The translations under genes and the position numbers were made by a program. Source: JAOUGY01 sp963785075 (GTDB taxonomy: Bacteria > Actinomycetota > Acidimicrobiia > Spongiisociales > ZC4RG35). Taken from it: a stretch of 64,000 nucleotides of DNA. The notes beneath the pieces were generated by a model. It saw nothing but the letters and a program-made list of their open reading frames with translations. It was not told the origin of the DNA and searched no databases. Shown here piece after piece: positions 20,220 to 29,081 of the stretch (positions are counted from its first letter, which is position 1; each line of letters opens with the position of its first letter). The DNA lies in the NCBI GenBank assembly GCA_963785075.1, contig CAWATW010000005.1:115371-179370 (forward strand), written 5' to 3'.

Positions 20220-20950
20220 TTTCTCAAGAGCAATCGCACGAGCCAATACGTGATCTCGTAGAAGAGGTAGAGCGGAGCCGATAGGAGCGTGAGCGTGAGA
20301 ACGTCACCGGTCGGGGTGATGGCAGCGGCCACGATCACGATGATCAGCACAGCCCACCGCCGGCCCCTGCCCAACTGCTGCGACGAGATCAGTCCTGCCG
20401 CGGAAGCTCCGAAGAGGAACACCGGGTACATGAAGGAGACTCCGAATGCGAGGAGGAAGCGGATCACGAAGGAGAAGTAGTCGCCGAGCCGATACTGGGA
20501 CGGCACTTCACCGAATATGCCGAGGAAGAACCGGAACGCTCTCGGGAGACTCCAATAGCCAAAGCCGACGCCGAGGATGAATAGCACGACGGTCGCAAGG
20601 ATGACCGGAACCGCCCAACGGCGCTCTCGCTGGTGGAGGGCAGGGCTCACGAACGCCCAGAGCTGATAGAGCACCACGGGGCTTCCGAGGATGAGGCCAC
20701 CGAAGATCGCGACCCGCATGAGGACCGAGAACGATTCGGTGGGGGCGATGATCAGGAAGCACTCCTCCTCGGTCCCGCAGATGTTCAGGTATGGGGTGGC
20801 GAGGATGTCTTTGATCGATTCCGCGAACAGGAGGCACAAGAGCGACGCACCGATGACTGCTGCCGCGATCTTGACGATCCGCCATCTGAGCTCATTGAGA
20901 TGGGCGAGCAGCGACTGCGGTTGATCTTTGTCTTCCGCTTCCACGGTCAC
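20216..20950 (-). CDS. tatC: Twin-arginine translocase subunit TatC
   Basis: TatC is the polytopic receptor for twin-arginine signal peptides. The 244-residue protein starts with the cytoplasmic LLAHLNELRWRI segment and has six membrane spans. It contains the conserved FxxxFGYWSLPRAFRF-like region and the periplasmic YFSFVIRFLLAFG stretch. Its ATG overlaps the tatB stop and its end overlaps helY, so the three are likely co-translated. Confidence 0.95.
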   Translation of the reverse strand: MTVEAEDKDQPQSLLAHLNELRWRIVKIAAAVIGASLLCLLFAESIKDILATPYLNICGTEEECFLIIAPTESFSVLMRVAIFGGLILGSPVVLYQLWAFVSPALHQRERRWAVPVILATVVLFILGVGFGYWSLPRAFRFFLGIFGEVPSQYRLGDYFSFVIRFLLAFGVSFMYPVFLFGASAAGLISSQQLGRGRRWAVLIIVIVAAAITPTGDVLTLTLLSAPLYLFYEITYWLVRLLLRK

Positions 20951-21441
20951 GCCGCGCCATCCTCACCGTCACGGTGCTCGGCGTCGATGAGCTGTGTGCC
21001 GACGGGCTCGGGGTCCGTGGGCTCGGGGTCCGTCGGCTCGGGGGCCGTCGTCTCAGCCTGCTCCGGCTCGGCGGCGGCACCCGGTTCGTCGATGGGACCG
21101 CCGGTCTCGTTGATGCGTTCCAGATCACGCATGGCATCTTCCGGGGTCGGTCCGGAGAGCGGCTTGGGCCCGACCCACGGCGCCGGCTTGACCTCATCGT
21201 TGAGGACCTTCTTCGTGTCACGCACCGTGTCCTGGACCTCACGCAAGGGTTCACGGATGTCACGGGCGATCTCACGTACGTCGCCAACCTCGCTCTCCAG
21301 ACCCTCGCGCAGCTCGCGGGCGGCCTTCCGCAGCTCTGCGGTCCAGCCACCAACCTTGCGCGCCATCTCCGGAAGACGTTGCGGTCCCAGCACCACGAGC
21401 GCCACCAAGAAGATGACGAAGAACTCAGCGCCTTCGATCAC
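20947..21441 (-). CDS. tatB: Sec-independent translocase TatB-type subunit
   Basis: A 164-residue TatA/B protein: an N-terminal membrane helix (EFFVIFLVALVVLGP), a hinge LGPQRLPEMARKVG, then an amphipathic helix rich in Arg/Glu and a Pro/Glu/Thr-rich acidic tail. The LGPxRLP hinge and length point to TatB rather than TatA (which has FGxxKLP). The tail contains the repeated PTDPE unit. The gene is followed directly by tatC; no separate TatA is visible in this window. Confidence 0.87.
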   Translation of the reverse strand: MIEGAEFFVIFLVALVVLGPQRLPEMARKVGGWTAELRKAARELREGLESEVGDVREIARDIREPLREVQDTVRDTKKVLNDEVKPAPWVGPKPLSGPTPEDAMRDLERINETGGPIDEPGAAAEPEQAETTAPEPTDPEPTDPEPVGTQLIDAEHRDGEDGAA

Positions 21442-21493
21442 GTCACCATGGTAGGAGCCTCACAAGTACACGTTGTGTCTCGCCGGACGCGCC

Positions 21494-21877
21494 CACCTGC
21501 GACGTCGCGTGTCCCCGTGATGGCGTGGGTAGCGGCTTGGTGGGCCGTTGGCTGTGGGCTGTCGGCATCGCTACCCGCGTGTCGGGTGTGCCCGTGCTGG
21601 CGGGGGTCGCCGGTGCGGGACTGGCAGGCGGCCGACGGCAGACGGCCGACGACGGACGCGCCCACGGTGGACCGGTTGGCATCGCTACCTGCGACGTCGG
21701 GTGTCCCCGTGATGGTGGGGGTCGCGGCTTGGTGGGCCGTTGGCTGTGGGCTGTCGGCACAGCAACCCGCGTGTCGGGTGTGCCCGTGATGGCCTGGGTG
21801 GCGGGGTTGCGGCTGGCGGTGCGGGACTGGCCGACGGCAGACGGCGGACGGCAGACGCGGTGGGTGGGCTGTTGGCT
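21494..21877. repeat. Two direct repeats of about 190 bp made of four shorter units
   Basis: The block starting with ACCTGCGACGTCG near 21495 recurs near 21687 (offset about 192). Each copy contains two related units that share CGTGTCGGGTGT or a near form, then CCCGTGATGG and a G-rich tail, so four units begin near 21495, 21570, 21687 and 21765. Each copy also has GGCCGTTGGCTGTGGGCTGT and a run of GACGGCAGACGG type. The region continues into tandem GGCTGTT copies near 21866. No protein-like pattern is visible. The 660 bases between tatB and the zinc-ribbon gene hold nothing else I can name. Confidence 0.8.
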
Positions 21878-22103
21878 GTTGGCTGTTGGCCCGCCCCTCC
21901 GCGCCCCGAGGTGACCCCATGAGGGCGTGAGTGGTGGGGCCTGGGCTGGCGGTCCGCGCCTTCAGCTGAGAGACGGCGTGAGGCATACCTGTACCCACGC
22001 GATGCGACCCCGGCGGATTGTCACCCGATGCACCCTCCCGGTGGGCGGATCGAGCGACGGCCCGGCGGGGCCGCTTGCGAAGCGGTTCAGTTGGGGTAGT
22101 GGC

Positions 22104-22394
22104 TCAGTTGGCGAGAAGTCGGAAGGGATCGATCTCCGAGTTCAGGGCTGTCACGAACTGATCGATTTCCCCCTCGGTGATCGGGTCGGGACGTACCACT
22201 TCGTAGGCGACGCCTGTCGCCAGCAGCACACTGACGACTCTTGCGTTGGCAGGACGACGTTCGATCTGACCGCACGCCGGGCACGAGAACCTGTAGACGC
22301 CCGTCTCTTCGGACGGCTCCAACTCGAGTGCGACATCATCGGGCGTGAGCTCGACGTCTCCGCACTGACTGCATGTGGTCTTGATCGTTGTCAC
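22104..22394 (-). CDS. Small zinc-ribbon protein
   Basis: A 96-residue protein starting VTTIKTTCSQCGDVELTP. It has two CxxC pairs, CSQC near residue 8 and CPAC near 50, spaced as in a zinc ribbon, and a conserved-looking C-terminal part with EGEIDQFVTALNSE. Similar proteins without known function are common in Actinobacteria. The GTG at 22394 places the first cysteine pair close to the N-terminus; a longer reading exists but adds a low-quality extension. The gene is last in the run after pafC. Confidence 0.65.
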   Translation of the reverse strand: MTTIKTTCSQCGDVELTPDDVALELEPSEETGVYRFSCPACGQIERRPANARVVSVLLATGVAYEVVRPDPITEGEIDQFVTALNSEIDPFRLLAN

Positions 22395-22505
22395 TGGGGT
22401 CTCCGCTGGTCCGCTTCTGAATGCGATATCGGCGAAGCGTCCCTGCAACTGAAGAACCTTTCTCACGTTGGGTCGGAAGACCCCCGGTTGCACGAGATCG
22501 GGCGG

Positions 22506-23453
22506 TCACGGCCGTCGTGGATCGGCCCCATACCGGGCCAAGACCTCCGATTTCAGGTCGGAGAGCGAAGCTCTGACCTCATCGCCCTCGACCAGTCGTG
22601 CGGTGCCACCGAGCCGGAGGAGGAGGCCCGCGGCGACGGCCGGATCCGAAGCCGAGAAGCGGATCGTTGTGACGTCGGGGGTCTGCGACTCGATCGCCAC
22701 CGGGTAGTACTCGGTGACCCAGCGGGCAGGCCCCGAGAGCTCGATGACACATTCCACATCGTCGTCGTCCGGGACGTAACTCACCTCCGGAGCGGGCGGT
22801 TCGGCGGGTGGCTGGAAGCGGTCACCCGTCCGCCGCGCCGCTCGGATCCGGTCGATTCGGAACACCCTGTCGTCGTTCGCTCGACGGCAGAATCCCGACA
22901 CGTACCAGTTGCCGAGCGAGGTGAAGACGGTCCACGGCTCGATCGCTCGGATGGTGGTGTCGTTGCGAGAGAGGGAGGTGTAGGTGATCTCCACCACCGC
23001 CCCTTCGGATGCGGCCTCCCTCAACATCTGCGTGAACTGTGGTCCGGCGTCCGCCAGATCCACGGTGAAGGCATCCGGATCATCGGGTAGGAGTGAGCGG
23101 CTGAGCTTCTCCACCGCCCGATTCAGCGCCTCCGTGCCGCCTCCCGAACCCAGAACGGCGAGGCCGGAGGCCAGCAGGGCAACCGACTCGGCGGCGCTCA
23201 AACGTGGAGCGCCGGCAAAGTAGTCGGCGGTGTCGACGATCACCTCGTCGTCTTCGACATACGCGACCATCAGATCTCCGGGCCCGTAGCCCGGCAGGCC
23301 GCACACGAACACGAGATCGAGGTCTTCGAGGAGTTGTTTGCGGGTGTATCCGAAGCGATCGCACACCTCGTCGACGGTGACGCCAGGGTGTGCGATCACC
23401 CAGGGCAGCATCGCAAGGATCCTGGTGAGCCGGGTGACCGTGCGTGCACTCAT
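22506..23453 (-). CDS. pafC: WYL-domain transcriptional regulator PafC
   Basis: PafB and PafC together form the PafBC activator of the mycobacterial LexA-independent DNA-damage response. This 315-residue protein has an N-terminal winged helix (MSARTVTRLTRILAMLPWV), a WYL domain with NWYVSGFCRR and RVFRIDRIRAA, and a C-terminal WCX domain. The ATG at 23453 overlaps the pafB stop as ATGA. It directly follows pafB, as in M. tuberculosis. Confidence 0.9.
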   Translation of the reverse strand: MSARTVTRLTRILAMLPWVIAHPGVTVDEVCDRFGYTRKQLLEDLDLVFVCGLPGYGPGDLMVAYVEDDEVIVDTADYFAGAPRLSAAESVALLASGLAVLGSGGGTEALNRAVEKLSRSLLPDDPDAFTVDLADAGPQFTQMLREAASEGAVVEITYTSLSRNDTTIRAIEPWTVFTSLGNWYVSGFCRRANDDRVFRIDRIRAARRTGDRFQPPAEPPAPEVSYVPDDDDVECVIELSGPARWVTEYYPVAIESQTPDVTTIRFSASDPAVAAGLLLRLGGTARLVEGDEVRASLSDLKSEVLARYGADPRRP

Positions 23454-24382
23454 ACCTGCACCGCCTCGACCACTTCGACGAGAGCCGTCCGCACCGCTTC
23501 GGGAGCCAACACTTCCGCTTGGGATCCGAACGAGAGGATCCACCCGAGGAACGCATCGAGGTGGTTCACGGTGAGCGTCACTTCGATCGCCCCGTCGTCG
23601 GATCTGTGCCCACGGGCCGCGCTGTGCGCAAGTCGGCGTTCCGCCCACCATGCCGCAGACTCGTCGAACCGGACCGTCACTTCCAGCGCCTCTCCCGCAC
23701 CGGCTTCCCACGGGTTGTTGGCCATGGCCGCGCTGACCGTGAGGCCCGGTGTCCGTTGGAACGCGTCTTCGTCGGCACCGATCGCCAGGTCTTCGATGCG
23801 ATCGATGCGGAACACACGCTCCTGTCCGGCGGCATCCACCCCGACGACATACCAATGGCCGTTGCGATGTCCGATTCCGTGTGGAGCGAGCACCCGGGAC
23901 TTGTCGCGGTAGTCGAATGTGATCATCCGCCGCTCGGTGACCGCGACGTAGAGGTTGGCGAGCATGTCGGCGTCCGCCCCGAGATCGGCACCGAGTGGAT
24001 CCACTCCTCCGGTCGTCCTGGCACCGCCGAGCTTGAGGATGGCGTCGGGACCCGAGGGCTGGCCGCCGATCCGGACCACTTGCGCCGCCAGCCACAGCGC
24101 CGCTCGCTCCTCGTCGTCGAGATCGGGGTCGGGGAGCCGGTATTCGTCGGGCGGGATCACGTACCCGTGCTCGATGTCCCATTGATCCGTGGCCGAGATG
24201 CGGATCGGAATGCCGAGCCGGCGGAGCAGGTCCTTGTCGCGTTCGAACATGCGACGGAATGCCTCGTCGGTCTGGCCGCCGTAGCCGGCGACGGTTTGCC
24301 GGATCTCATCGGCGGTGACCGGTCGGCTCGTGGTCAGCAGGAACGCCAGGAGGTTGAGGATCCGTTCGATGACGTTGCGCAT
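23450..24382 (-). CDS. pafB: WYL-domain transcriptional regulator PafB
   Basis: A 310-residue WYL protein: winged-helix start (MRNVIERILNLLAFLLTTSRP), WYL region with GHWYVVGVDAAGQERVFRI and a C-terminal WCX-type domain ending near ILSFGSQAEVL. In mycobacteria PafBC activates many DNA-repair genes; the WYL domain is believed to sense single-stranded DNA. It is translationally coupled to pafC. A gap of 96 bases separates it from pafA. Confidence 0.9.
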   Translation of the reverse strand: MRNVIERILNLLAFLLTTSRPVTADEIRQTVAGYGGQTDEAFRRMFERDKDLLRRLGIPIRISATDQWDIEHGYVIPPDEYRLPDPDLDDEERAALWLAAQVVRIGGQPSGPDAILKLGGARTTGGVDPLGADLGADADMLANLYVAVTERRMITFDYRDKSRVLAPHGIGHRNGHWYVVGVDAAGQERVFRIDRIEDLAIGADEDAFQRTPGLTVSAAMANNPWEAGAGEALEVTVRFDESAAWWAERRLAHSAARGHRSDDGAIEVTLTVNHLDAFLGWILSFGSQAEVLAPEAVRTALVEVVEAVQV

Positions 24383-24478
24383 TGGACCCTTGGTACTCGG
24401 TGGGCAGACCGGTTACAAGGATGTCGAGTCAGGAGTATCGAGTACTCGGCACTTGGCACAGGCGGGGCGGCGCCCGGC

Positions 24479-25834
24479 CTACAACGACTCGATCAGCTTC
24501 TCCACGCGTTCGTCGAACGCCTTGAACGGGTCCTTGCAGAGCACGGTGCGCTGGGCCTGGTCGTTGAGCTTCAAGTGCACCCAGTCCACGGTGAAGTCCC
24601 GCTTCTTGGCTTTGGCGGCCTTGATGAACGAACCTCTGAGCCGGGCGCGAGTTGTCTGGGGCGGCTCGATGACGGCTCGGGCGATCTTCTCGTCGGTGGT
24701 CACCCGGTCCACGAGCCCACGTTTGGCCATCAGGTAGTAGATCCCTCGTGACCTGTTGACGTCGTGATACGACAGGTCGAGCATGGCCAGGCGGGGATCC
24801 GACATCGGTATCTGGCGCTTCTCACGGTACTGCTCGAGCATCTTGTACTTCATGACCCAGTCGACTTCGCGGTCGAGGTTCATCGGATCCTTCTCGAGGT
24901 TCGTGAGCAGGTGCTCCCAACGTTCGATTGCGATCTGGATCTCCGGTGGGAACCCGGGACTGCGGGCGAACCGCATCGCCCGGTCGAGGTACTCCCATTG
25001 GATGTCGAGAGCCGACAGCTCACGCCCGTTGGCAAGTCGCACCTTCTTGCGACAGGTGAGGTCGTGTGCGATCTCGCGGATGGCGCGGATCGGGTTCTCC
25101 AGCGACAAGTCCCGGAACACGACGTCGCGCTCGATCATCTGCAAGAGGGCCACCACGGTGCCCACCTTCACGAACGTGGCGTACTCGCTCATGTTCGAGT
25201 CGCCGGCGATCACGTGAAGACGGCGATACCGCTCTGCGTCGGCGTGGGGCTCGTCGCGGGTGTTGATGATCGGACGACTCCGTGTGGTGGCCGAGGAGAC
25301 ACCCTCCCAGATGTGCTCGGCGCGTTGGGCGAGCGAGTAGACGGTGCCCCGGGGAGTCTGGAGCAGCTTGCCCGACCCGAGGAAGATCTGGCGGGTCACC
25401 AGAAACGGGATCAGCACGTCGACCGTGCGATGGAAATCCTTGTGACGGGACACGAGGTAGTTCTCGTGGCATCCGTAGCTGTTGCCCGCCGAGTCGGTGT
25501 TGTTCTTGAAGAGGTAGATGTCGCCACGAATCCCCTCTTCCTCGAGTCTCTGTTCTGCCGACGCAACCAGGCTCTCGAGGATCCGCTCCCCCGCCTTGTC
25601 GTGGGTGACGACCTCTTCGACCTTGTCGCATTCCGGCGTGGCGTACTCGGGGTGACTACCGACATCGAGGTAGAGCCGTGCGCCGTTCTCCAGGAAGACG
25701 TTGGAGGAACGACCCCAGCTCACCACCCGCCTGAAGAGGTAGCGGGCGACTTCATCCGGGCTCAGCCGACGTTGCCCACGCAGAGTGCAGGTGACACCGT
25801 ATTCGTTCTCGAGTCCGAATATCCGACGATCCAC
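24479..25834 (-). CDS. pafA: Pup-protein ligase
   Basis: PafA attaches Pup through its C-terminal glutamate to lysines of target proteins using ATP. The 451-residue length equals that of M. tuberculosis PafA. The start [14 protein letters not shown] carries the nucleotide and Mg-binding ExE motif; other glutamine-synthetase-fold motifs are the [17 protein letters not shown] stretch and [10 protein letters not shown]. The GTG at 25834 gives the family N-terminus, while an upstream ATG-like extension does not. Following prcA by 121 bases. Confidence 0.95.
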   Translation of the reverse strand: MDRRIFGLENEYGVTCTLRGQRRLSPDEVARYLFRRVVSWGRSSNVFLENGARLYLDVGSHPEYATPECDKVEEVVTHDKAGERILESLVASAEQRLEEEGIRGDIYLFKNNTDSAGNSYGCHENYLVSRHKDFHRTVDVLIPFLVTRQIFLGSGKLLQTPRGTVYSLAQRAEHIWEGVSSATTRSRPIINTRDEPHADAERYRRLHVIAGDSNMSEYATFVKVGTVVALLQMIERDVVFRDLSLENPIRAIREIAHDLTCRKKVRLANGRELSALDIQWEYLDRAMRFARSPGFPPEIQIAIERWEHLLTNLEKDPMNLDREVDWVMKYKMLEQYREKRQIPMSDPRLAMLDLSYHDVNRSRGIYYLMAKRGLVDRVTTDEKIARAVIEPPQTTRARLRGSFIKAAKAKKRDFTVDWVHLKLNDQAQRTVLCKDPFKAFDERVEKLIESL

Positions 25835-25854
25835 CCGAGACAGAGTATCGGTTC

Positions 25855-25896
25855 CCTGGGATTGGTGGAGACCTTTGCGATCGGGGCTCCACCAGG
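25855..25896. promoter_or_regulatory. Hairpin-forming sequence between prcA and pafA
   Basis: TGGTGGAG at 25863-25870 pairs with CTCCACCA at 25887-25894 around a 16-base loop, extendable by CCT/AGG with a bulge. It lies in the 121-base spacer and may attenuate or process the transcript. No T-run follows, so it is not a clear terminator. Confidence 0.25.
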
Positions 25897-25955
25897 CCTC
25901 CGTCACCCGGCGATCTCCCGACCGGCGCCCGGTGCACGCAGCGCAGGTGTGCCTG

Positions 25956-26621
25956 TCAGCCGCCGATTTGGTCGGGCGACAGCCGACGGAAGGCGCGGCG
26001 GCCGTTGCTGCGGTCGAGGACGGCTGCCTCCCAACCCTCGGATTCTCGGCCTTCGGTGGCCCGAAAGGCCTCGATCCCGGCTTCGATGGCCGCCTCGAGA
26101 GTCATGTCGTCCGAATAGCGCTCACGCAGGGCCTGTTCCAGCGACTCGCCCTTCCCGCCGATCGCAGCTACGTCACGCTGGTCGTACAACGTCCCGTCAT
26201 ACGTCACCTTGTACAGCCGGTTGCCCTGGCCGTCGTCGCCGACCTCACAAATCAGCACTTCTACTTCGAAAGGCTTGGGCTCGTGGCTGAAGATCTGACC
26301 GAGAGTCTGGGAGAAACCCGTGGCGAGCGCCATGGCGGTGACATCGCTGCGTGAATACAGATAGCCCATCAGGTCGGCTTGACGGATCCCGGCCTTGCGG
26401 AGCGTCTCGAACTCGTTGTACCTGCCGACACCGGCGAACGCAATGCGGTCGTACACCTCCGAGATCTTCTGCAGCGCCCTCGAGATGTTCTCGGCGAGCA
26501 GCAGGATCCCGGAATCGAACTCGATCGCCACGATCGAACGGCCACGGGCGATGCCTTTGCGGGCGAACTCGGCTTTGTCCCGCACGAGCTGTTCGGGAGC
26601 CACGTAGAACGGCACACTCAT
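25956..26621 (-). CDS. prcA: 20S proteasome subunit alpha
   Basis: PrcA forms the outer rings of the bacterial 20S proteasome and controls substrate entry. The 221-residue sequence begins [28 protein letters not shown], standard for actinobacterial alpha subunits, and shows [25 protein letters not shown] and EVLICEVG. The last residues (SPDQIGG) do not carry a protease site, as expected for alpha. It overlaps prcB as ATGA. Confidence 0.95.
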   Translation of the reverse strand: MSVPFYVAPEQLVRDKAEFARKGIARGRSIVAIEFDSGILLLAENISRALQKISEVYDRIAFAGVGRYNEFETLRKAGIRQADLMGYLYSRSDVTAMALATGFSQTLGQIFSHEPKPFEVEVLICEVGDDGQGNRLYKVTYDGTLYDQRDVAAIGGKGESLEQALRERYSDDMTLEAAIEAGIEAFRATEGRESEGWEAAVLDRSNGRRAFRRLSPDQIGG

Positions 26622-27418
26622 CGGTACTGACTCCCGATGGCCAGTTCGGCGGCGGTTCTGATCGCATCTTGCGTGATCTCCTGGATGCCATCGGAGTCGA
26701 TGGAATACACGTTCGGGAAGATCCCACGGATGAGATCTGGGCCCCCGGTGGCGATGTCTTCGTCGGCGGCGGCGACCAGAGACGTCACTGCGAGCCCGAC
26801 GGCGTCGTCGCGGCTCAGGTCGGGCCGGAACGCCGTGCGCATGTAGGACTTTGCGAGGCGCGACCCGGAGCCGGTGGCCGCATAGTCGAGCTCTTCGTAG
26901 CGCCCGCCGACGACGTCGTACGAGAACAGGCGTCCGGACTCTGCGAGCTCGTCGTATCCGGCGAAGAGTGGAACCACCACCAGGCCCTGGAAAGCCATCG
27001 GCAGTTGGTTGCGAACGAGCCGCGCCAGGAAGTTTGCCTTCCCTTCGAGGCTGAGGCGCGTGCTCTCGATCTTTTCGTAGTGCTCCAGCTCCACCTGGAA
27101 GAGGCGTACCATTTCGATGGCGATCCCAGCTGTCCCTGCGATGGCCACGGCCGAGTAGTGGTCGGCTGGGAACACTTTTTGAATCTCACGATGCGCCACA
27201 AGGTTTCCTTCGGTGGCACGACGGTCTCCGGCGATCACCACACCGTCCCCGTAGCGGAGGGCCAGGACCGTGGTCCCTTCGGGTATCTCCAACGGATGGC
27301 CACCCTTCTGAGCTCCTTCCCAACGAGGCTCAGCACCTATCGACTTCAGGAGATCGACGAAGCTCGAACCGGGTAGGGGCGCGCCCATCGGCAGCGTGCG
27401 TTCGAACGGTTCTGTCAC
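26618..27418 (-). CDS. prcB: 20S proteasome subunit beta (catalytic)
   Basis: PrcB is made with a propeptide that is removed to free a catalytic N-terminal threonine. Residues 1-48 are the propeptide, ending IPEG; Thr49 opens [21 protein letters not shown], with the catalytic Asp and Lys (in GDRRAT and the later K) in place. The 266-residue length is close to that of known actinobacterial PrcB. The ends overlap pup and prcA by 4 nt. Confidence 0.95.
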   Translation of the reverse strand: MTEPFERTLPMGAPLPGSSFVDLLKSIGAEPRWEGAQKGGHPLEIPEGTTVLALRYGDGVVIAGDRRATEGNLVAHREIQKVFPADHYSAVAIAGTAGIAIEMVRLFQVELEHYEKIESTRLSLEGKANFLARLVRNQLPMAFQGLVVVPLFAGYDELAESGRLFSYDVVGGRYEELDYAATGSGSRLAKSYMRTAFRPDLSRDDAVGLAVTSLVAAADEDIATGGPDLIRGIFPNVYSIDSDGIQEITQDAIRTAAELAIGSQYR

Positions 27419-27603
27419 TCGCCGCCCTTCTGGACGTAGTTCCGGACGAACTCCTCGGCGTTCTCCTCGAGGACCGAGTCGATCTCGTCGAGCAGGTCGT
27501 CTATGCCTTCGACGGCCGAACTGTCGACTTCCTCGGTCGTCTCGACGTCGAGTTCGTCCTCGGTCTCCTTTTCCTGGGGCCGTGGGCGTTCGCGATCAGT
27601 CAT
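27415..27603 (-). CDS. pup: Prokaryotic ubiquitin-like protein Pup, ending in Gly-Gly-Glu
   Basis: Pup is the small disordered tag that is conjugated to lysines and read by Mpa/ARC. The 62-residue protein is acidic, contains the helix-forming region [20 protein letters not shown] that binds Mpa coiled coils, and ends YVQKGGE. The last residue is Glu, so it can be used by PafA without the deamidation that Dop performs on Gln-ending Pups. Glu-ending Pup is known in some Actinobacteria such as Corynebacterium. It overlaps prcB as ATGA and lies one base after dop. Confidence 0.97.
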   Translation of the reverse strand: MTDRERPRPQEKETEDELDVETTEEVDSSAVEGIDDLLDEIDSVLEENAEEFVRNYVQKGGE

Positions 27604-27604
27604 G

Positions 27605-29080
27605 TCAGCCTCCTAGAGCATCGATGAGGGCAGATGCATCATCGACCTCATCCAACAGCGGTCCTACCAGCGTCTGTGTGCCTCGTAGCGGTTCCATCAT
27701 AGGAATGCGTTTGAGATGCGCTTCGCCGGTGTCGAAGACGAGGGAGTCCCAGTTTGCGGCAACGAGCGCGTCGGAGAAGTCCGAGACACACCGCCCGCGG
27801 AAATACGCACGGGTCTTGGTGGGCGGGTCGTTGACGGCGTTGTCCACCTGGTCGTCTGTGAAGAGGCGTTTGACCGCACCCCGGTTCACGAGACGGTGAT
27901 ACAGGCCTGATGCCGGGTCGACGTCGTGGTATTGCAGATCAAATGCTCGAAGTTTGGGGTCGGTCCACTCGAGGCCGTCACGATTCACATAGGCGTCGAG
28001 CAATCGCTTCTTGGCCATCCAATCGAGGCGGTCGGCGCAGCGGGTCGGGTCGGTCTCGAGGTCGGCGAGCACCGTCGTCCATTCGTCGATCAGCTGAGTC
28101 CACACGCCGTCGTCGAACTCCCGCTCGGCGTATTTGGCCAGCCATTCGAGGTAGCGGCCCTGGATCTCGAGGGCGGTGGCGGTGCCACCGTCTTCCAGGC
28201 GGAGAGGCTTGCGGAGGTCGACGTCGTGGCTCACCTCCCAACACGCCTCCACCGGTGTCTCCAACTCGATGGGATCGGGAAGGGCGCCGTCTTCGAGCGC
28301 TGCCAGGAACAACGCAGTGACCCCTAGTTTCAGGAACGTCTGATACTCCGAGAGGTTGGCGTCACCGATGATCACGTGCAATCGGCGGTAGCGGCTCGGG
28401 TCGCCGTGTGGCTCGTCCCGCGTGTTGATTATCGGTCGTTTGAGCGTCGTTTCGAGCCCGACCTCTTCCTCGAAGAAGTCGGCCCGCTGGGTGATCTGGA
28501 ACGGGATGTCGGGTCGACCGTTCTCACTCCCGACCTTACCCGCACCGGTGAAGATCTGACGGGTGACCATGAACGTGGTGGCGTACCGGATCACGCGACC
28601 GAACGGCGTCTCCCGACCGAGCAGGTAGTTCTCGTGCGCCCCGTAGGAGTTGCCCTTCCCGTCGGAGTTGTTCTTGTACAGCTTGACGACCTGTCCGGGT
28701 GGAACGGCGGACTGAGCTACCTGCCGGGCCAGATCCATGACACGCTCGCCGGCCTTGTCGGCCAGAGCCGCCTCGAGGGGATCGTGGCATTCCGGTCCCG
28801 AGTACTCCGGATGCGCGTGGTCGACGTACAGCCGGGCGCCATTGGAGAGCACCGCGTTGACCAGCGCCGAGTCCGGGTCTGAAACCCCGTAGCCATCGTG
28901 GCCGAAGCCGCGAGCGTCGCGCCCCGGTGACTCCTCCTCGTACGACCACTGCACGCGTACGCGCACTCGCGGATAGGAGTTGATGATGAGCGCCGAGGCG
29001 AGTGCCGGATTGAAGTCCGGCTGGTTCCGGATCAGGACCCCGTACTCGGTTTCCGTTCCGAGAACCTTGTGGACCGCCAT
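27605..29080 (-). CDS. dop: Deamidase/depupylase Dop
   Basis: Dop shares the PafA fold and removes Pup from proteins; in mycobacteria it also deamidates Pup. The 491-residue protein starts [15 protein letters not shown] (the ExE motif) and has [18 protein letters not shown] and [11 protein letters not shown] longer loop after the start (here with [16 protein letters not shown]) distinguishes Dop from PafA. Because Pup here ends in Glu, the necessary job of Dop is probably depupylation. Sits between mpa and pup. Confidence 0.95.
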   Translation of the reverse strand: MAVHKVLGTETEYGVLIRNQPDFNPALASALIINSYPRVRVRVQWSYEEESPGRDARGFGHDGYGVSDPDSALVNAVLSNGARLYVDHAHPEYSGPECHDPLEAALADKAGERVMDLARQVAQSAVPPGQVVKLYKNNSDGKGNSYGAHENYLLGRETPFGRVIRYATTFMVTRQIFTGAGKVGSENGRPDIPFQITQRADFFEEEVGLETTLKRPIINTRDEPHGDPSRYRRLHVIIGDANLSEYQTFLKLGVTALFLAALEDGALPDPIELETPVEACWEVSHDVDLRKPLRLEDGGTATALEIQGRYLEWLAKYAEREFDDGVWTQLIDEWTTVLADLETDPTRCADRLDWMAKKRLLDAYVNRDGLEWTDPKLRAFDLQYHDVDPASGLYHRLVNRGAVKRLFTDDQVDNAVNDPPTKTRAYFRGRCVSDFSDALVAANWDSLVFDTGEAHLKRIPMMEPLRGTQTLVGPLLDEVDDASALIDALGG

Positions 29081-29081
29081 G

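Noticed and set aside
18306..20261. 651-codon plus-strand frame opposite the HelY-like helicase
   Set aside because: Antisense shadow; the helicase has complete motifs and the opposite frame has none.
21438..21998. 186-codon minus-strand frame across the repeat region
   Set aside because: Its apparent protein repeats (HGHTRHAG type) derive from DNA repeats; composition is biased and there is no conserved domain or plausible start.
24764..26290. 508-codon plus-strand frame opposite pafA and prcA
   Set aside because: Shadow of two certain genes; no domain pattern.
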